A stretch of DNA of 64,000 nucleotides, taken from Roseiflexus sp. RS-1. GTDB lineage: Bacteria; Chloroflexota; Chloroflexia; Chloroflexales; Roseiflexaceae. The stretch spans positions 5,737,599 to 5,801,598 of the forward strand of contig NC_009523.1 in the NCBI RefSeq assembly GCF_000016665.1, in the 5' to 3' direction. Positions 1-8,190 of the stretch are shown in pieces. Position 1 is the first letter of the stretch. Every line of letters starts with the position of its first letter. The notes below the pieces were generated by a model, which was not told where the DNA came from, searched no databases, and saw nothing but the letters and a program-made list of their open reading frames with translations. Position numbers and translations under genes: made by a program.

Positions 1-1
1 T

Positions 2-2416
2 CATCTCCCGCTGACGGAAATCTATGTCGAGCGGGCGGTTGTTCCTGTGCGCGACAGTGCAGGTTCTCCCCAGACACTCGCCGATCTTGCGCGCATACCG
101 CGCGCGCGCCTGGCGCTCGAAGGGGGCGCTGGCAGCGGGAAGAGCATGGCGGTGCGTCGCCTGGCGCTGGCATGCGCCGCGGCAGTCACGGGAGAACCGG
201 AGGGCGCCGCAACTCCGCTCGTCGATTGGTCGCTGCCGATTCCGCTGCCCGTCGTGATCGAGATGCCGTCGCAGATCGATCCGGGCGCCGATCCCCGGTC
301 GCTGATTGAAGCGCAGTTGCACGTAAACGATCTTGCGACGCACGCAGGAATGGTGCTGCAGGCGCTCCACGCTGGCGAGGCGCTGGTGGTTATCGATGGC
401 GTGACGCCATACAACGCGCCGGTCGTCACGCAGATCGTCGCCGCTTTTCCTGCCAACCGCTATGTGTGCGCCTGTCGCCCGTATGCGACTGCCGACCTGC
501 CGCCGGGGCGTCTGCTGCACGCTCATGGGTTCCAGTTGGTGCATTTCGCACCCCTTGAGCGCGCCCATGTCGATGAGATGGTCGCCCGCCTGTTGACCGC
601 ACTCAGCCGACGCCGGGTTGTGCGCGATCAGGCCGTGCAGGTCGGCGCGCCAACGGCGCCGCAGCGGGGCGGGTCGATTGCCGAACAGATCGCCGATCTT
701 CAGGGGCGACTGCTGATCGACGACGGGTTGCGCGCGTTGACCTTCGAGCCGCTCGCGCTGGCGATTGCGGTTGTTGCCGACGCGGACGGACAGACGCTCC
801 CGGCAGCGCGCGCCGTGGTCTACCAGCGCGCGCTGGCTGCGCTGTGGGGCGAAGCAGCGCCGCCCGTCGCCGCGCTTGCTCCACTGGCGCTGGCGCTGCA
901 ACGTGCGACCGACGATGATGCGCATCCGGCGACGCTGACCCGCCCGATCGTCGAGCGACTGGTGCGCGATGGCGCGCCGGACGCCGATGATGCGCAGGTA
1001 GCGGCGATTATCGAGCGTGCGCTTGATGTCGGGTTGCTCGTCGATCCCGAACGCGATACGCCTCCGCAGGCATACACGATGCCGCAGCGCGCGCTGCGCA
1101 TGTTTCTGGCGGCGCATGCCCTGGCGCGCGCCGCCGACTTTGAGGCGACGATTGCGCCCTATGTTGATACCCCGACCTGGCACGAAACGCTGACACTCGC
1201 GCTGTGGCTGCGCACCAGCGATCCCTCGTTGCAGCCTTCCCGCCACACTGAGAAGGAGGAAGACGCCGGCGCTGCGACGCTGTGGCATCTGATCGGACGA
1301 CCAGACCGCAACCGGGACGCAGGAGATGCAGGCGCTGCAAAGAAGAAACCGTCACGGCAATCGGCAAAACCTGCGCGCCATGCCCTCCGACCCGGCGCCG
1401 GCGCTTCAACCGCGCGTCCTGAACAGGCGGCGCTCCTGGCAGCCTCCTGCCTGGAAGCAATCGACCCGCAGCGTTACCCGGACGTGCTGCGTGAGGTTCA
1501 GCAGCGCCTGTTGACGATGATCGCCGATCTGACCGTTGCGGTTGAGGATCGGGTGCGTGCTGGACTGATGCTCGGTCGCCTGGGCGACCCGCGATTTGCC
1601 GATCCACTGCCGCCGCTGGCGCAGATTGACGCTGGCGTTTTCGTGTTTGGCGCCAATGATGCACCCTACGACGAAGAACGACCGGCGCAGCGGATCGATC
1701 TGCCCTCGTATCAGATCGGCGTCTACCCGGTCACCAATGCGGAGTACGCGCGTTTCCTGGCGGCGCGCCCTGGACATCCCAAACCGCACTACTGGTACGA
1801 TCCGCGCTTCAACAATCCTGCTCAGCCTGTGGTTGGGGTGACGTGGCATGACGCCGTGGCGTATGCCGCATGGCTGACCCGCACCCTGGCAGCCGAGGGG
1901 CGTCTCCCGGCAGGCATGGTCGTTCGCCTGCCGCTCGAAACCGAGTGGGAGAAGGCGGCGACCTGGGGACCCCGCGCGCGTGCGAAACGTCGCTTTCCCT
2001 GGGGCGACCACTGGATCGCCGGAATTGCGAATGTCGCCGAGACCCGCGCCGGACCGGATGGACGATCGCGCTGGGCGACGACGCCGGTGGGATGCTTCCC
2101 CGGCAGTGTCAGTCCCTACGGCGTTCACGATTTGATCGGGAATGTCTGGGAATGGACAGCGAGCAGCATCGACGCTCCGCCACGACGAAGCGACATGGCG
2201 GGCGGAGCGCGAACCACGCTCTCGGAACGACTCCACGGCGACCCGTCCAGCGCAACCGGATCGGAAAAGCGACGGCACTACATTCTGCGCGGATCGTCGT
2301 TCAACTCCACCACCGCCCACGCACGCGCCACGTATCGCGGCAGCCACCTTCCACCGGACTACTGGCGCTACAACATCGGCTTCCGCATCGTCATCGCCCG
2401 ACCGATCGCCGACTAG
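2..2416 (+). CDS. NACHT/STAND-type NTPase with C-terminal FGE-sulfatase-like domain (5' partial)
   Basis: The reading frame is open to the left edge of the window, so the true start lies upstream; a GTG at 47 is only the first start-like codon visible. Counting from that GTG, a Walker A motif GGAGSGKS lies at about residues 26-33 and a Walker B-like strand ALVVIDGV at about 110-118, arranged as in NACHT/STAND signalling ATPases. The middle is Ala/Arg-rich and helical. From about residue 526 to the end the protein has the FGE-sulfatase/C-type-lectin fold signature, including IGVYPVTNAEYARFL, GNVWEWTAS (about 698-706) and the closing NIGFRIV. The cysteines that formylglycine-generating enzymes use near RGSSF are absent, so enzymatic formylglycine formation is unlikely; the domain more probably binds a ligand or partner. 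STAND proteins of this kind are often placed in defence or signalling, which is inference here. Confidence 0.8.
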   Translation, partial: HLPLTEIYVERAVVPVRDSAGSPQTLADLARIPRARLALEGGAGSGKSMAVRRLALACAAAVTGEPEGAATPLVDWSLPIPLPVVIEMPSQIDPGADPRSLIEAQLHVNDLATHAGMVLQALHAGEALVVIDGVTPYNAPVVTQIVAAFPANRYVCACRPYATADLPPGRLLHAHGFQLVHFAPLERAHVDEMVARLLTALSRRRVVRDQAVQVGAPTAPQRGGSIAEQIADLQGRLLIDDGLRALTFEPLALAIAVVADADGQTLPAARAVVYQRALAALWGEAAPPVAALAPLALALQRATDDDAHPATLTRPIVERLVRDGAPDADDAQVAAIIERALDVGLLVDPERDTPPQAYTMPQRALRMFLAAHALARAADFEATIAPYVDTPTWHETLTLALWLRTSDPSLQPSRHTEKEEDAGAATLWHLIGRPDRNRDAGDAGAAKKKPSRQSAKPARHALRPGAGASTARPEQAALLAASCLEAIDPQRYPDVLREVQQRLLTMIADLTVAVEDRVRAGLMLGRLGDPRFADPLPPLAQIDAGVFVFGANDAPYDEERPAQRIDLPSYQIGVYPVTNAEYARFLAARPGHPKPHYWYDPRFNNPAQPVVGVTWHDAVAYAAWLTRTLAAEGRLPAGMVVRLPLETEWEKAATWGPRARAKRRFPWGDHWIAGIANVAETRAGPDGRSRWATTPVGCFPGSVSPYGVHDLIGNVWEWTASSIDAPPRRSDMAGGARTTLSERLHGDPSSATGSEKRRHYILRGSSFNSTTAHARATYRGSHLPPDYWRYNIGFRIVIARPIAD

Positions 2417-2530
2417 CGCCGCCAGATGTCCCGCCTCCGCGCAGACATCCGCCCACTTCCGCTATAACGTACAACTGTGCGGCAGAGCGCTTCGCTCATC
2501 GCCAGAGATCATACCGGAGGAAGAGCTATC

Positions 2531-3727
2531 GTGAACATCGCTTTCATCGATTCGTGGGTTCAATCAAGTGCAGAAGGGAGCGGCACCGCCGTTGCAATCG
2601 GCGGACTGCAACGCACACTCCAGCAGCGCGGCGTCCAGGTCACGCGCCTGACGCCCATCCAGCCCTGGCCCCGCAACCTGACAGTGCGCCGACTGTTGTT
2701 CAACCTGTATGTGCCAGCGCTCCTCAATCGCCTGCGGTACGATCTTGTCGTTGGCTTCGACATCGATGGTTTTCTCTGGTCGAAGCGCGCACGACGCACC
2801 CCGTATCTGGTGAGCATCAAGGGGGTTCTGGCGGAAGAAGCGCGCCAGGAACGGGGCTTCGTGCGGCGCCTGCTCTGGTCGCTATCACGGCTCGAAAGGA
2901 TCAACGCGCGCAATGCCGATGGCGTCATTACGACCTCGGCATACTGCCGGGAAGCGATCCGGCGACACTACGGCGTAGCGCATCAACGGGTGCAGCTAGT
3001 TCCTGAAGGGATCGATCTGGCGCGCTGGCAACGCATTGCGCAGGCGACGCCCCGCCGCAGCGACGGCGCAACGATCCTCTGTGTGGCGCGCCAGTACCCG
3101 CGCAAGCATATTGCAGACCTGTTACGCGCCATGCCACTGGTTCGTGCGGCTGTTCCCGCAGCGCGTGCGGTGATTGTCGGCGATGGACCGGAACACGCCC
3201 GCCTGCGCGCGCTTGCCGCTGAACTGCGCCTCGGCGCAGCGGTGAACCTGGTCGGCGCCATTCCTGATGACGACGTGGTGGCGCAGATGTACTTCCAGGC
3301 CGACGTGTTCTGCCTGCCGAGCGTGCAGGAAGGGTTCGGCATCGTCTTTCTCGAAGCCATGGCCAGCGGTTTGCCGATCGTTGCAACCACTGCCGCAGCA
3401 ATCCCCGAAGTCGTGCCGCATCGCCGCGCCGGATTGCTCGTGCCGCCAGGCGACGTCGGCGCACTGGCGGAAGCGCTGATCGAACTGCTGCGCAACCCGG
3501 ATCAGCGCGCAGCGTATGGCGCCTTCGGTCGAATGCAGGTCGAAGGGTATGACTGGAACGTGGTCGCCGACCGGTTCATCGAGCAGGTCGAGCCGTTCGT
3601 TGGTGGAACTGCGGCGCATCCAGCCGGGCAGGGCGACTCGAGAGAACTTGACAAAGTAGATAAAGTTGCCTATGATTATACCAGGAAATCTGTCAAAGTC
3701 ACTCAAGGAACGCAGGTATGTCCGTAA
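2531..3727 (+). CDS. glycosyltransferase family 4 (GT-B fold)
   Basis: The product, about 398 residues, is a retaining GT4-type sugar transferase acting at the cytoplasmic face in polysaccharide or glycolipid synthesis. The C-terminal half carries the nucleotide-sugar-binding signature EGFGIVFLEAMASGLP, with the two Glu residues of the E-x7-E motif, and the preceding ILCVARQYPRKHIADLLRAM strand and helix are typical of the second Rossmann domain. The GTG at 2531 is chosen because GGAGG at about 2516-2521 lies a normal distance upstream; a longer in-frame GTG/ATG option at 2477 lacks a ribosome site. The last 30 or so residues are translated from a strong promoter sequence for the next gene and are probably not functional. 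Its stop overlaps the start of the DUF4395 gene by 10 bases. Acceptor and donor sugars cannot be told. Confidence 0.9.
   Translation: MNIAFIDSWVQSSAEGSGTAVAIGGLQRTLQQRGVQVTRLTPIQPWPRNLTVRRLLFNLYVPALLNRLRYDLVVGFDIDGFLWSKRARRTPYLVSIKGVLAEEARQERGFVRRLLWSLSRLERINARNADGVITTSAYCREAIRRHYGVAHQRVQLVPEGIDLARWQRIAQATPRRSDGATILCVARQYPRKHIADLLRAMPLVRAAVPAARAVIVGDGPEHARLRALAAELRLGAAVNLVGAIPDDDVVAQMYFQADVFCLPSVQEGFGIVFLEAMASGLPIVATTAAAIPEVVPHRRAGLLVPPGDVGALAEALIELLRNPDQRAAYGAFGRMQVEGYDWNVVADRFIEQVEPFVGGTAAHPAGQGDSRELDKVDKVAYDYTRKSVKVTQGTQVCP
3648..3676 (+). promoter_or_regulatory. consensus sigma-70 promoter inside the glycosyltransferase 3' end
   Basis: A perfect -35 TTGACA (3648-3653) and a TATGAT -10 (3671-3676) are separated by exactly 17 bases. 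Transcription would begin near 3683 and drive the DUF4395 and thioredoxin genes. The promoter lies wholly within the coding sequence of the upstream gene. Confidence 0.8.
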
Positions 3728-4164
3728 ACCAGAATCACGTGACCCTGCCTGGATTCGACCGCACTGCGCTACGGGTCAATCAGGCAGCGATGATCGTCCT
3801 CTTGCTTGCAGCATTCGTCGCCAATATGCCATGGCTGGCAGCAACAACAGCAATCATCATGGCGCTTGGTGCGATCTCACCTTCACTGGCGCTGTTCCAG
3901 CGTCTCTACCGGGATGTGTTGCGCCCTGCCGGATTGCTGCGACCCGATATTCATCAGGAAGATGCGGCGCCGCACCGTTTTGCACAGGGGATGGGGGCGA
4001 CGGTGCTCATTCTGGCAAGTCTTGCGTTGTTTCTCGGTGCACCGACGGTTGGATGGGCGCTGGCGCTGCTGGTCGTTGCGCTTGCGGCGATCAACCTGGT
4101 GTTCGGCTTCTGCGTCGGATGCTTCATTTTCTTCCAGATTCAGCGCCTGGCGCACAGCCGGTAG
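3718..4164 (+). CDS. DUF4395 family integral membrane protein
   Basis: The 148-residue product has about four hydrophobic segments (roughly residues 22-36, 39-55, 90-106 and 110-140) and ends with a CVGC pair (FGFCVGCFIF), the conserved mark of DUF4395 proteins. These proteins commonly sit next to thioredoxin-like genes and are thought to take part in membrane thiol/disulfide chemistry, although no member has a settled function. The ATG at 3718 follows AAGGAACGCAGGT. The downstream thioredoxin-like gene starts 39 bases after the stop, and both would be read from the consensus promoter at 3648-3676. The pairing suggests that the two proteins work as a membrane redox module. Confidence 0.85.
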   Translation: MSVNQNHVTLPGFDRTALRVNQAAMIVLLLAAFVANMPWLAATTAIIMALGAISPSLALFQRLYRDVLRPAGLLRPDIHQEDAAPHRFAQGMGATVLILASLALFLGAPTVGWALALLVVALAAINLVFGFCVGCFIFFQIQRLAHSR

Positions 4165-4203
4165 CCGGACTGTTTCACCTTGTGTCGAATGCGCTTCTGA
4201 AAG

Positions 4204-4659
4204 ATGATTGAACGACTACTGATCATTGTCGCTGTTGCTGGGATGATTGCGCTGGCGTGGATGGCGATCCGTGCATGGCGCTCACACCACTTGCGCTCTC
4301 TTGCCCGCAGGACGCCATTCGCGGGGATCATTCCGCCGGGTAAGCCCGCCGTGGTTGGCTTTTCGACCCCTGGCTGCGTTGAGTGTCGCACCCGTCAGGC
4401 GCCGGCACTGGCGCGCCTGAGCGCCAATCTGGGCGATCAGGCGACGGTGCGCACCCTGCCAGTGTCGGAGTATCCGCTCCTGGTCGACCAGCTCGGCATC
4501 CTGACCGCTCCCGCGACCGTGGTTATCGACGCAACAGGAGTGGTGCGCTTCGTGAACCTGGGATTCGCCGACGCAGAGAAACTGGCCACCCAGGTGAACA
4601 GTATTGCCCATCCGGTTCAGAGCAACCCCGATCCTCAGACAGTCGCGTGCCGGGGGTAG
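4204..4659 (+). CDS. membrane-anchored thioredoxin-like protein
   Basis: The 151-residue product starts with a single hydrophobic anchor (about residues 4-24) followed by a thioredoxin fold. The active site reads GFSTPGCVECR, with redox cysteines at 58 and 61, so the dipeptide between them is Val-Glu instead of the Gly-Pro of classical thioredoxin. The cis-proline region is visible as ILTAPATVVID. The fold would lie outside the cytoplasmic membrane and could reduce or oxidise protein thiols. It forms a two-gene unit with the DUF4395 gene 39 bases upstream. The ribosome site is weak (TGAAAG just before ATG), suggesting translation is helped by the upstream gene. Confidence 0.85.
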   Translation: MIERLLIIVAVAGMIALAWMAIRAWRSHHLRSLARRTPFAGIIPPGKPAVVGFSTPGCVECRTRQAPALARLSANLGDQATVRTLPVSEYPLLVDQLGILTAPATVVIDATGVVRFVNLGFADAEKLATQVNSIAHPVQSNPDPQTVACRG

Positions 4660-4689
4660 CGTTCCTGCCACAGGCGACCCCCGCGCGCA

Positions 4690-5448
4690 TTATTGATCCG
4701 GCATCATCCGCAGACGACGCAACCAGCGCTGTGAATACCCGAAGACCCGTGCCCCAAACGCGCCACCCGCGACGACCAGGCGCATACGTCCGAGCGCCTG
4801 GAGATCCGCCTGGCGTCGTAATGCCGCGCGCATCTGCGCATCCTTTGTCTGTATCAGCGTCACTGCCTGATCCCAGACATCACGACGCCAGTTGCGGATC
4901 AGGCGGGCAGTGCACCACTCATCGAGCCGACCACATGCGACGTCTACGACACCCATCGCGGGGGAGTAGCGTTTCAGCACATGATCCTGTACACTATCGA
5001 TAGTTTCTCCGATGATCGTGTTCACCAGCAGATAATCGTCGAGCCTGGATTGGCGCACCTGGAGCGTCAGATCGTCCCATTCGTCGTGCAGCATATCATC
5101 GAGCGCCAGCACCAGATCGCAGTTGATGTGCGCGTTGACGCCAAGCAAAAGGTGCACCAGCGGCGGCATCTCCGGCACACGGGTCAGATCATGCGCCTGT
5201 CTCCAGACTTCGGGCAACCATCCAACGTTGTGCTCATACGCTTCCAGTGCGATAAAATAGTACTCAGCAAAATTGTGCACGAGCAGGTGTACCCAACTAT
5301 TGTCATCAAACCGACCTGCATCAATGCCATCAAGCATGTTGCGCGTCATCAGGGCGTAGCACGCCAGAAAGATCGCTCTCCGATCACCATTCGTCTCCCA
5401 CGTATCGATACTTGTCTTCATACGATCGAGCAGCGCGTGATGTGTCAT
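4690..5448 (-). CDS. DUF5995-like helical protein
   Basis: A 252-residue cytoplasmic protein, largely helical and rich in His, Trp and Tyr (HNFAEYYFIALEAYE, NAHINCDLVLAL). The pattern of an N-terminal short helix, the HNFAEYY segment and the central NAHINxDL segment resembles DUF5995 proteins, which have no known function. Conserved His, Asp and Asn residues in those segments could be ligands of a metal, but this is not shown. The ATG at 5448 is preceded by a clear AAAAGGGG ribosome site. It is divergent from the DinB-like gene, with 88 bases between the two starts, and its 3' end faces the thioredoxin gene. Confidence 0.65.
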   Translation of the reverse strand: MTHHALLDRMKTSIDTWETNGDRRAIFLACYALMTRNMLDGIDAGRFDDNSWVHLLVHNFAEYYFIALEAYEHNVGWLPEVWRQAHDLTRVPEMPPLVHLLLGVNAHINCDLVLALDDMLHDEWDDLTLQVRQSRLDDYLLVNTIIGETIDSVQDHVLKRYSPAMGVVDVACGRLDEWCTARLIRNWRRDVWDQAVTLIQTKDAQMRAALRRQADLQALGRMRLVVAGGAFGARVFGYSQRWLRRLRMMPDQ

Positions 5449-5536
5449 GCCACCCCCTTTTCAGACGATCAGCGTCGGTTTACCGGCAGCGGATCGCGCA
5501 GCGAAATATCGGATCTCTCGTGAAAGGAGCCTCTCA

Positions 5537-6025
5537 ATGGATGCCGGTGCAGAATTGCGAACCCAACTGACCCGCATGCTGACCGAACGCCAGGCGCACA
5601 TGATCTTCGAGGACGCCGTCGCCGGTTTTCCTGAAACGCATATCAACGCCCGACTGCCGAACTGCCCGTATACCTTCTGGCATCTGCTCGAACATCTGCG
5701 CATCTGTCAGCGCGACATTCTGGAGTACATCCGATCCGACCATTACACCTGGCCCACGTTCCCCGACGATCTCTGGCCCGACCAATCGGCGACGACCGAT
5801 CTCGTCGGCTGGAACCGCACGATTGAACAGTTTCTTGCCGACCAGAAGCAACTGGTGGCTATTATCAACGATCCCGATGTCGATCTGTTTGCGCCATTGC
5901 CGAATAGCGGCGAATACCGACACACGATCCTGCGCGAGATTAACATTATTGCGACCCACAATTCGTACCACATCGGCGAACTGGCGATCATGCGCAGCGT
6001 GATGAACCTGTGGCCCCCAGAGTAG
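5537..6025 (+). CDS. DinB-like (DfsB/YfiT) four-helix protein
   Basis: The 162-residue product fits the DinB/YfiT four-helix bundle family, whose members bind one metal ion with three histidines and often act as thiol-dependent S-transferases. Candidate ligands are in TFWHLLEHLRIC (about residue 47) and near the C-terminus in THNSYHIGELAIMR, the family's HxxxHxGE signature. The ATG at 5537 is chosen because AAAGGAG (5523-5529) lies 7 bases upstream; longer in-frame starts from 5447 run into the divergent spacer and have no ribosome site. The neighbouring cobS gene converges on it, with only 4 bases between the stop codons. Confidence 0.85.
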   Translation: MDAGAELRTQLTRMLTERQAHMIFEDAVAGFPETHINARLPNCPYTFWHLLEHLRICQRDILEYIRSDHYTWPTFPDDLWPDQSATTDLVGWNRTIEQFLADQKQLVAIINDPDVDLFAPLPNSGEYRHTILREINIIATHNSYHIGELAIMRSVMNLWPPE

Positions 6026-6029
6026 TGCA

Positions 6030-6836
6030 TCACGTCGCCAGCAGACGCATCGGCGCGCTCAACGTCAGGGTTGCCAGGGCCACGACTTCGGCGATCTCGC
6101 ACAGCGCCCCATAGGTGTCGCCGGTCAACCCGCCCAGATCGCGTGTCCACCAGCGCCCCAGCAGGTGGGTGACCATCCAGACCAGCGCCAGCGCGATCAG
6201 GCCGCCAACGCCGCCCACAATCAGCGCCAGTGCCAGCGTTGCGACGCTGGCGCCAGCAAAATCACCGGGACGCAGATACGACTGAAAGGTGCGTCCCAGT
6301 CCCCCTTCGCGCGCCGGCGGAAAGCGCACAATGCCGTACACGTCCGCCCAGCGCCCAAGCACCGGCGCCAGCACGACCGCCGTGAGCCAGGCGTCCCCGG
6401 CGCCTGCCAGAAACGCCGCTTTCAATCCCAGCACCGCCGCCAGCGCCAGCGCCCCCATCACCCCTATCCGACTGTCGCGCATGATCTCCAGTTTGCGTTC
6501 ACGCGAACGCCAGCTCATCACCCCATCAAAGGTGTCGCTCAAGCCGTCAAGGTGCATTCCCGCCGTCAACACCCCCCAGGCGACCACCAGGACAACCGCG
6601 CGTACCGTTTCGTTCCATAGCACGCCAGCGCCCCAACCAACCGCAGCGAGTATGCCTCCGATCACCAGACCGGCAATCGGGAAATAGCGGATTGATTGCG
6701 GGATCGCTTCCTCGCTCATTGGCGGCAAACCCGGAACGGGAAGAATGGTAAGAAAACGCAGCGCCTCGCCGATGGGAGCGAACGGTCCCCACCAGTTGCG
6801 CGGCGCACGCTGTGATGTGGTATCCTCGGATGACAC
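6030..6836 (-). CDS. cobS: adenosylcobinamide-GDP ribazoletransferase (cobalamin synthase)
   Basis: CobS joins adenosylcobinamide-GDP to alpha-ribazole (or its 5'-phosphate) in the last part of coenzyme B12 assembly, in the cytoplasmic membrane. The family motifs are plain: AGMHLDGLSDTFDG in the first half and MRDSRIGVMGALAL next to it, followed by GRWADVYGIVRFPPAR. Several hydrophobic helices run through the 268-residue product, a normal length. I chose the GTG at 6836, which leaves 32 bases to the divergent SMR start; a longer frame to 6905 would overlap that gene. No cobalamin riboswitch is visible. A histidine phosphatase 0.4 kb away on the same strand may be the CobC partner, but other cob genes are not in the window. 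Confidence 0.93.
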   Translation of the reverse strand: MSSEDTTSQRAPRNWWGPFAPIGEALRFLTILPVPGLPPMSEEAIPQSIRYFPIAGLVIGGILAAVGWGAGVLWNETVRAVVLVVAWGVLTAGMHLDGLSDTFDGVMSWRSRERKLEIMRDSRIGVMGALALAAVLGLKAAFLAGAGDAWLTAVVLAPVLGRWADVYGIVRFPPAREGGLGRTFQSYLRPGDFAGASVATLALALIVGGVGGLIALALVWMVTHLLGRWWTRDLGGLTGDTYGALCEIAEVVALATLTLSAPMRLLAT

Positions 6837-6868
6837 GATGCGTACTCTTGTCTCAATAAGGGGGTGAT

Positions 6869-7201
6869 ATGGATCCTCGCGGGCTGGCGCTCCTCTTCGG
6901 CGCAATCGTATGCGAACTTATTGGAACGAGCGCCCTTAAAGCAACCGACGGCTTCACACGTCTGCTGCCAACCCTCCTGGTCATTGCCGGGTACGGAGCA
7001 TCATTCTACCTCATGTCGCTCAGTCTGCGCACCATTCCGCTCGGCATCGCCTATGCCATCTGGTCGGGTCTGGGCACGGCGGCTATCGCGGTCATCGGGG
7101 TGATCGTGTGGCGCGAGCAGTTGAATACGGCGGGAGTCATCGGCATTGTGCTGATCATTATCGGTGTGATACTGCTGAATATGTTCGGCGGTGAACAGTA
7201 A
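6869..7201 (+). CDS. small multidrug resistance (SMR/EmrE-like) transporter
   Basis: The 110-residue product has four membrane helices and the size of SMR transporters, which work as antiparallel dimers exchanging protons for cations. The essential membrane-embedded Glu is in AIVCELIGTSALK (Glu at about position 16), and helix 3 has the IPLGIAYAIWSGLGT signature, typical of true EmrE-type exporters. The ATG at 6869 is preceded by a strong GGGGGTG ribosome site. It lies between cobS (divergent) and a histidine phosphatase (convergent), so it stands alone as a transcription unit; its promoter must sit within the cobS 5' region. The substrate is unknown. Confidence 0.92.
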   Translation: MDPRGLALLFGAIVCELIGTSALKATDGFTRLLPTLLVIAGYGASFYLMSLSLRTIPLGIAYAIWSGLGTAAIAVIGVIVWREQLNTAGVIGIVLIIIGVILLNMFGGEQ

Positions 7202-7221
7202 ACCGCGCAGGGGTGTCGCCC

Positions 7222-7860
7222 TCAATCGTGTTCCTCACCGCTCCCCTGCTGCCTCAGGCGCGGCGTTTCATTGACCACGCGCATAATGATCGCGTCGCTG
7301 TTGTAGACATCGAGTGCTGTCAGACTGCCCGGATCGACGCGCCAGCGCCAGTGATCGGTCGGCGACAGACCGGTGACGTGGCACAGGATGAGCTGGATAG
7401 GGGTTGCATGGGTCACCACGAGGATGCGACCGCCGCGATGGTCGCGCAGCAGGGCATGCCATGCCTCCAGGATGCGGTCACTGACTTCAGCCAGGCTTTC
7501 ACCACCCTGCGCCCGTCCATGCAGCGGGTCGGCGAAGCGCGCAACCGCCTCGTCGGGGAAGCGCGCACGCACCTCAGCGTAGGTCAACCCTTCCCAGCGA
7601 CCATGGTTCGTTTCGCTCCAGCGCGCGTCTTCGATGACCGTCGTCGTCCGACCCCGCAGCACAACCGTTGCCGTGGCGCGCGTGCGCCCGGTCGGGCTGA
7701 CGAACGCAACGGTGAAGGGAATGCGCCGGAGACGGCGCGCCAGCGCTTCCGCCTGTTGCATGCCAAACGATGTGAGCGGGCTATCGGCGATCCCCTGGTA
7801 GCGGCGTTGTTTGTTGAGCGTGGTCTGCCCGTGGCGAACGAGCCAGACGCTGGTGCGCAT
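7222..7860 (-). CDS. histidine phosphatase family protein (possible CobC-type alpha-ribazole phosphatase)
   Basis: The 212-residue product is a branch-1 histidine phosphatase. The catalytic RHG motif is at residues 9-11 (LVRHGQTTLN, His10 being phosphorylated), a second arginine lies in SPTGRTRATAT, the acid/base residue is in the SETNHGRWEG segment, and the second histidine is in VVTHATPI. Family members include phosphoglycerate mutases and the CobC phosphatase of B12 synthesis. The nearby cobS on the same strand makes CobC a reasonable guess, but sequence alone cannot separate the alternatives. The ATG at 7860 fits the family's short N-terminus; an in-frame upstream extension to 7983 is not expected. 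Confidence 0.85.
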   Translation of the reverse strand: MRTSVWLVRHGQTTLNKQRRYQGIADSPLTSFGMQQAEALARRLRRIPFTVAFVSPTGRTRATATVVLRGRTTTVIEDARWSETNHGRWEGLTYAEVRARFPDEAVARFADPLHGRAQGGESLAEVSDRILEAWHALLRDHRGGRILVVTHATPIQLILCHVTGLSPTDHWRWRVDPGSLTALDVYNSDAIIMRVVNETPRLRQQGSGEEHD

Positions 7861-7912
7861 GTTCTGAATACCCCAAACATTCAGGTCATCTTCTCTGGCA
7901 AGGTACAGCGGG

Positions 7913-7921
7913 ATTGTACCA
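7913..7921 (-). promoter_or_regulatory. extended -10 promoter for the histidine phosphatase
   Basis: Read leftward, TGG followed by TACAAT forms a TGn-extended -10 about 52 bases upstream of the ATG at 7860. No good -35 is present at 17 bases; TTCACA occurs at a 20-base spacing, which is too long to count as strong support. Confidence 0.4.
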
Positions 7922-8003
7922 CGGGCGTCCCGTTCGCTGTGAAGCTGGAGGTCATCCCTAAGTTTATAATGAACTGAGCGCACGGTGCCAGATTACCTGC
8001 CTT

Positions 8004-8162
8004 ATAGCGGAGTATGACAGAGTTGTCTGCAATACAAGCCCATTAATCAAGCTGGCTGGAGTCGGGTTACTTGATCTTTTGCCACAGCTCTACGGCGCTA
8101 TCTGGATCCCTGAGGCTGTGCGAGATGAGTATCTGGTTCGCGCAGACGTGCTGCGTTGCTGA
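8004..8162 (+). pseudogene. remnant of a PIN-domain (DUF3368-type) toxin
   Basis: The frame reads, among other residues, DRVVCNTSPLIKLAG and YGAIWIPEAVRDEYL before stopping at 8160-8162. This is the N-terminal third of a VapC-like PIN ribonuclease of the DUF3368 type, including the first catalytic Asp/Asn strand (VVCNTSPL). There is no start codon in frame in a sensible place, and the rest of the domain (about 100 residues) is missing, with the aarF promoter following at once. Just upstream, another frame ends in ARLPAL followed by TAG, which could be the tail of the partner antitoxin, but that is too short to prove. Confidence 0.7.
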
Positions 8163-8177
8163 GGGTTTCTGTGATGC

Positions 8178-8183
8178 TATAAT
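8178..8183 (+). promoter_or_regulatory. -10 element of a probable leaderless aarF promoter
   Basis: A consensus TATAAT ends 7 bases before the GTG at 8191, so transcription from it would begin at or within a base of the start codon. A weak -35 (TTGCTG, 8156-8161) lies 16 bases upstream, inside the toxin remnant. Confidence 0.5.
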
Positions 8184-8190
8184 ACGACAT

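Noticed and set aside
2270..2416. Variable region of a diversity-generating retroelement at the end of the FGE-like domain
   Set aside because: The position is right for a lectin-fold target protein, but there is no reverse transcriptase, no template repeat and no run of AAC/AAT codons in the window.
2417..2530. Promoter of the GT4 gene (TATAAC at 2463)
   Set aside because: No -35 at a valid distance and no TGn extension; the box is too weak to call.
6837..6868. Cobalamin riboswitch upstream of cobS
   Set aside because: Only 32 bases separate cobS from the divergent SMR gene; there is no room for the fold and no B12-box sequence was seen.
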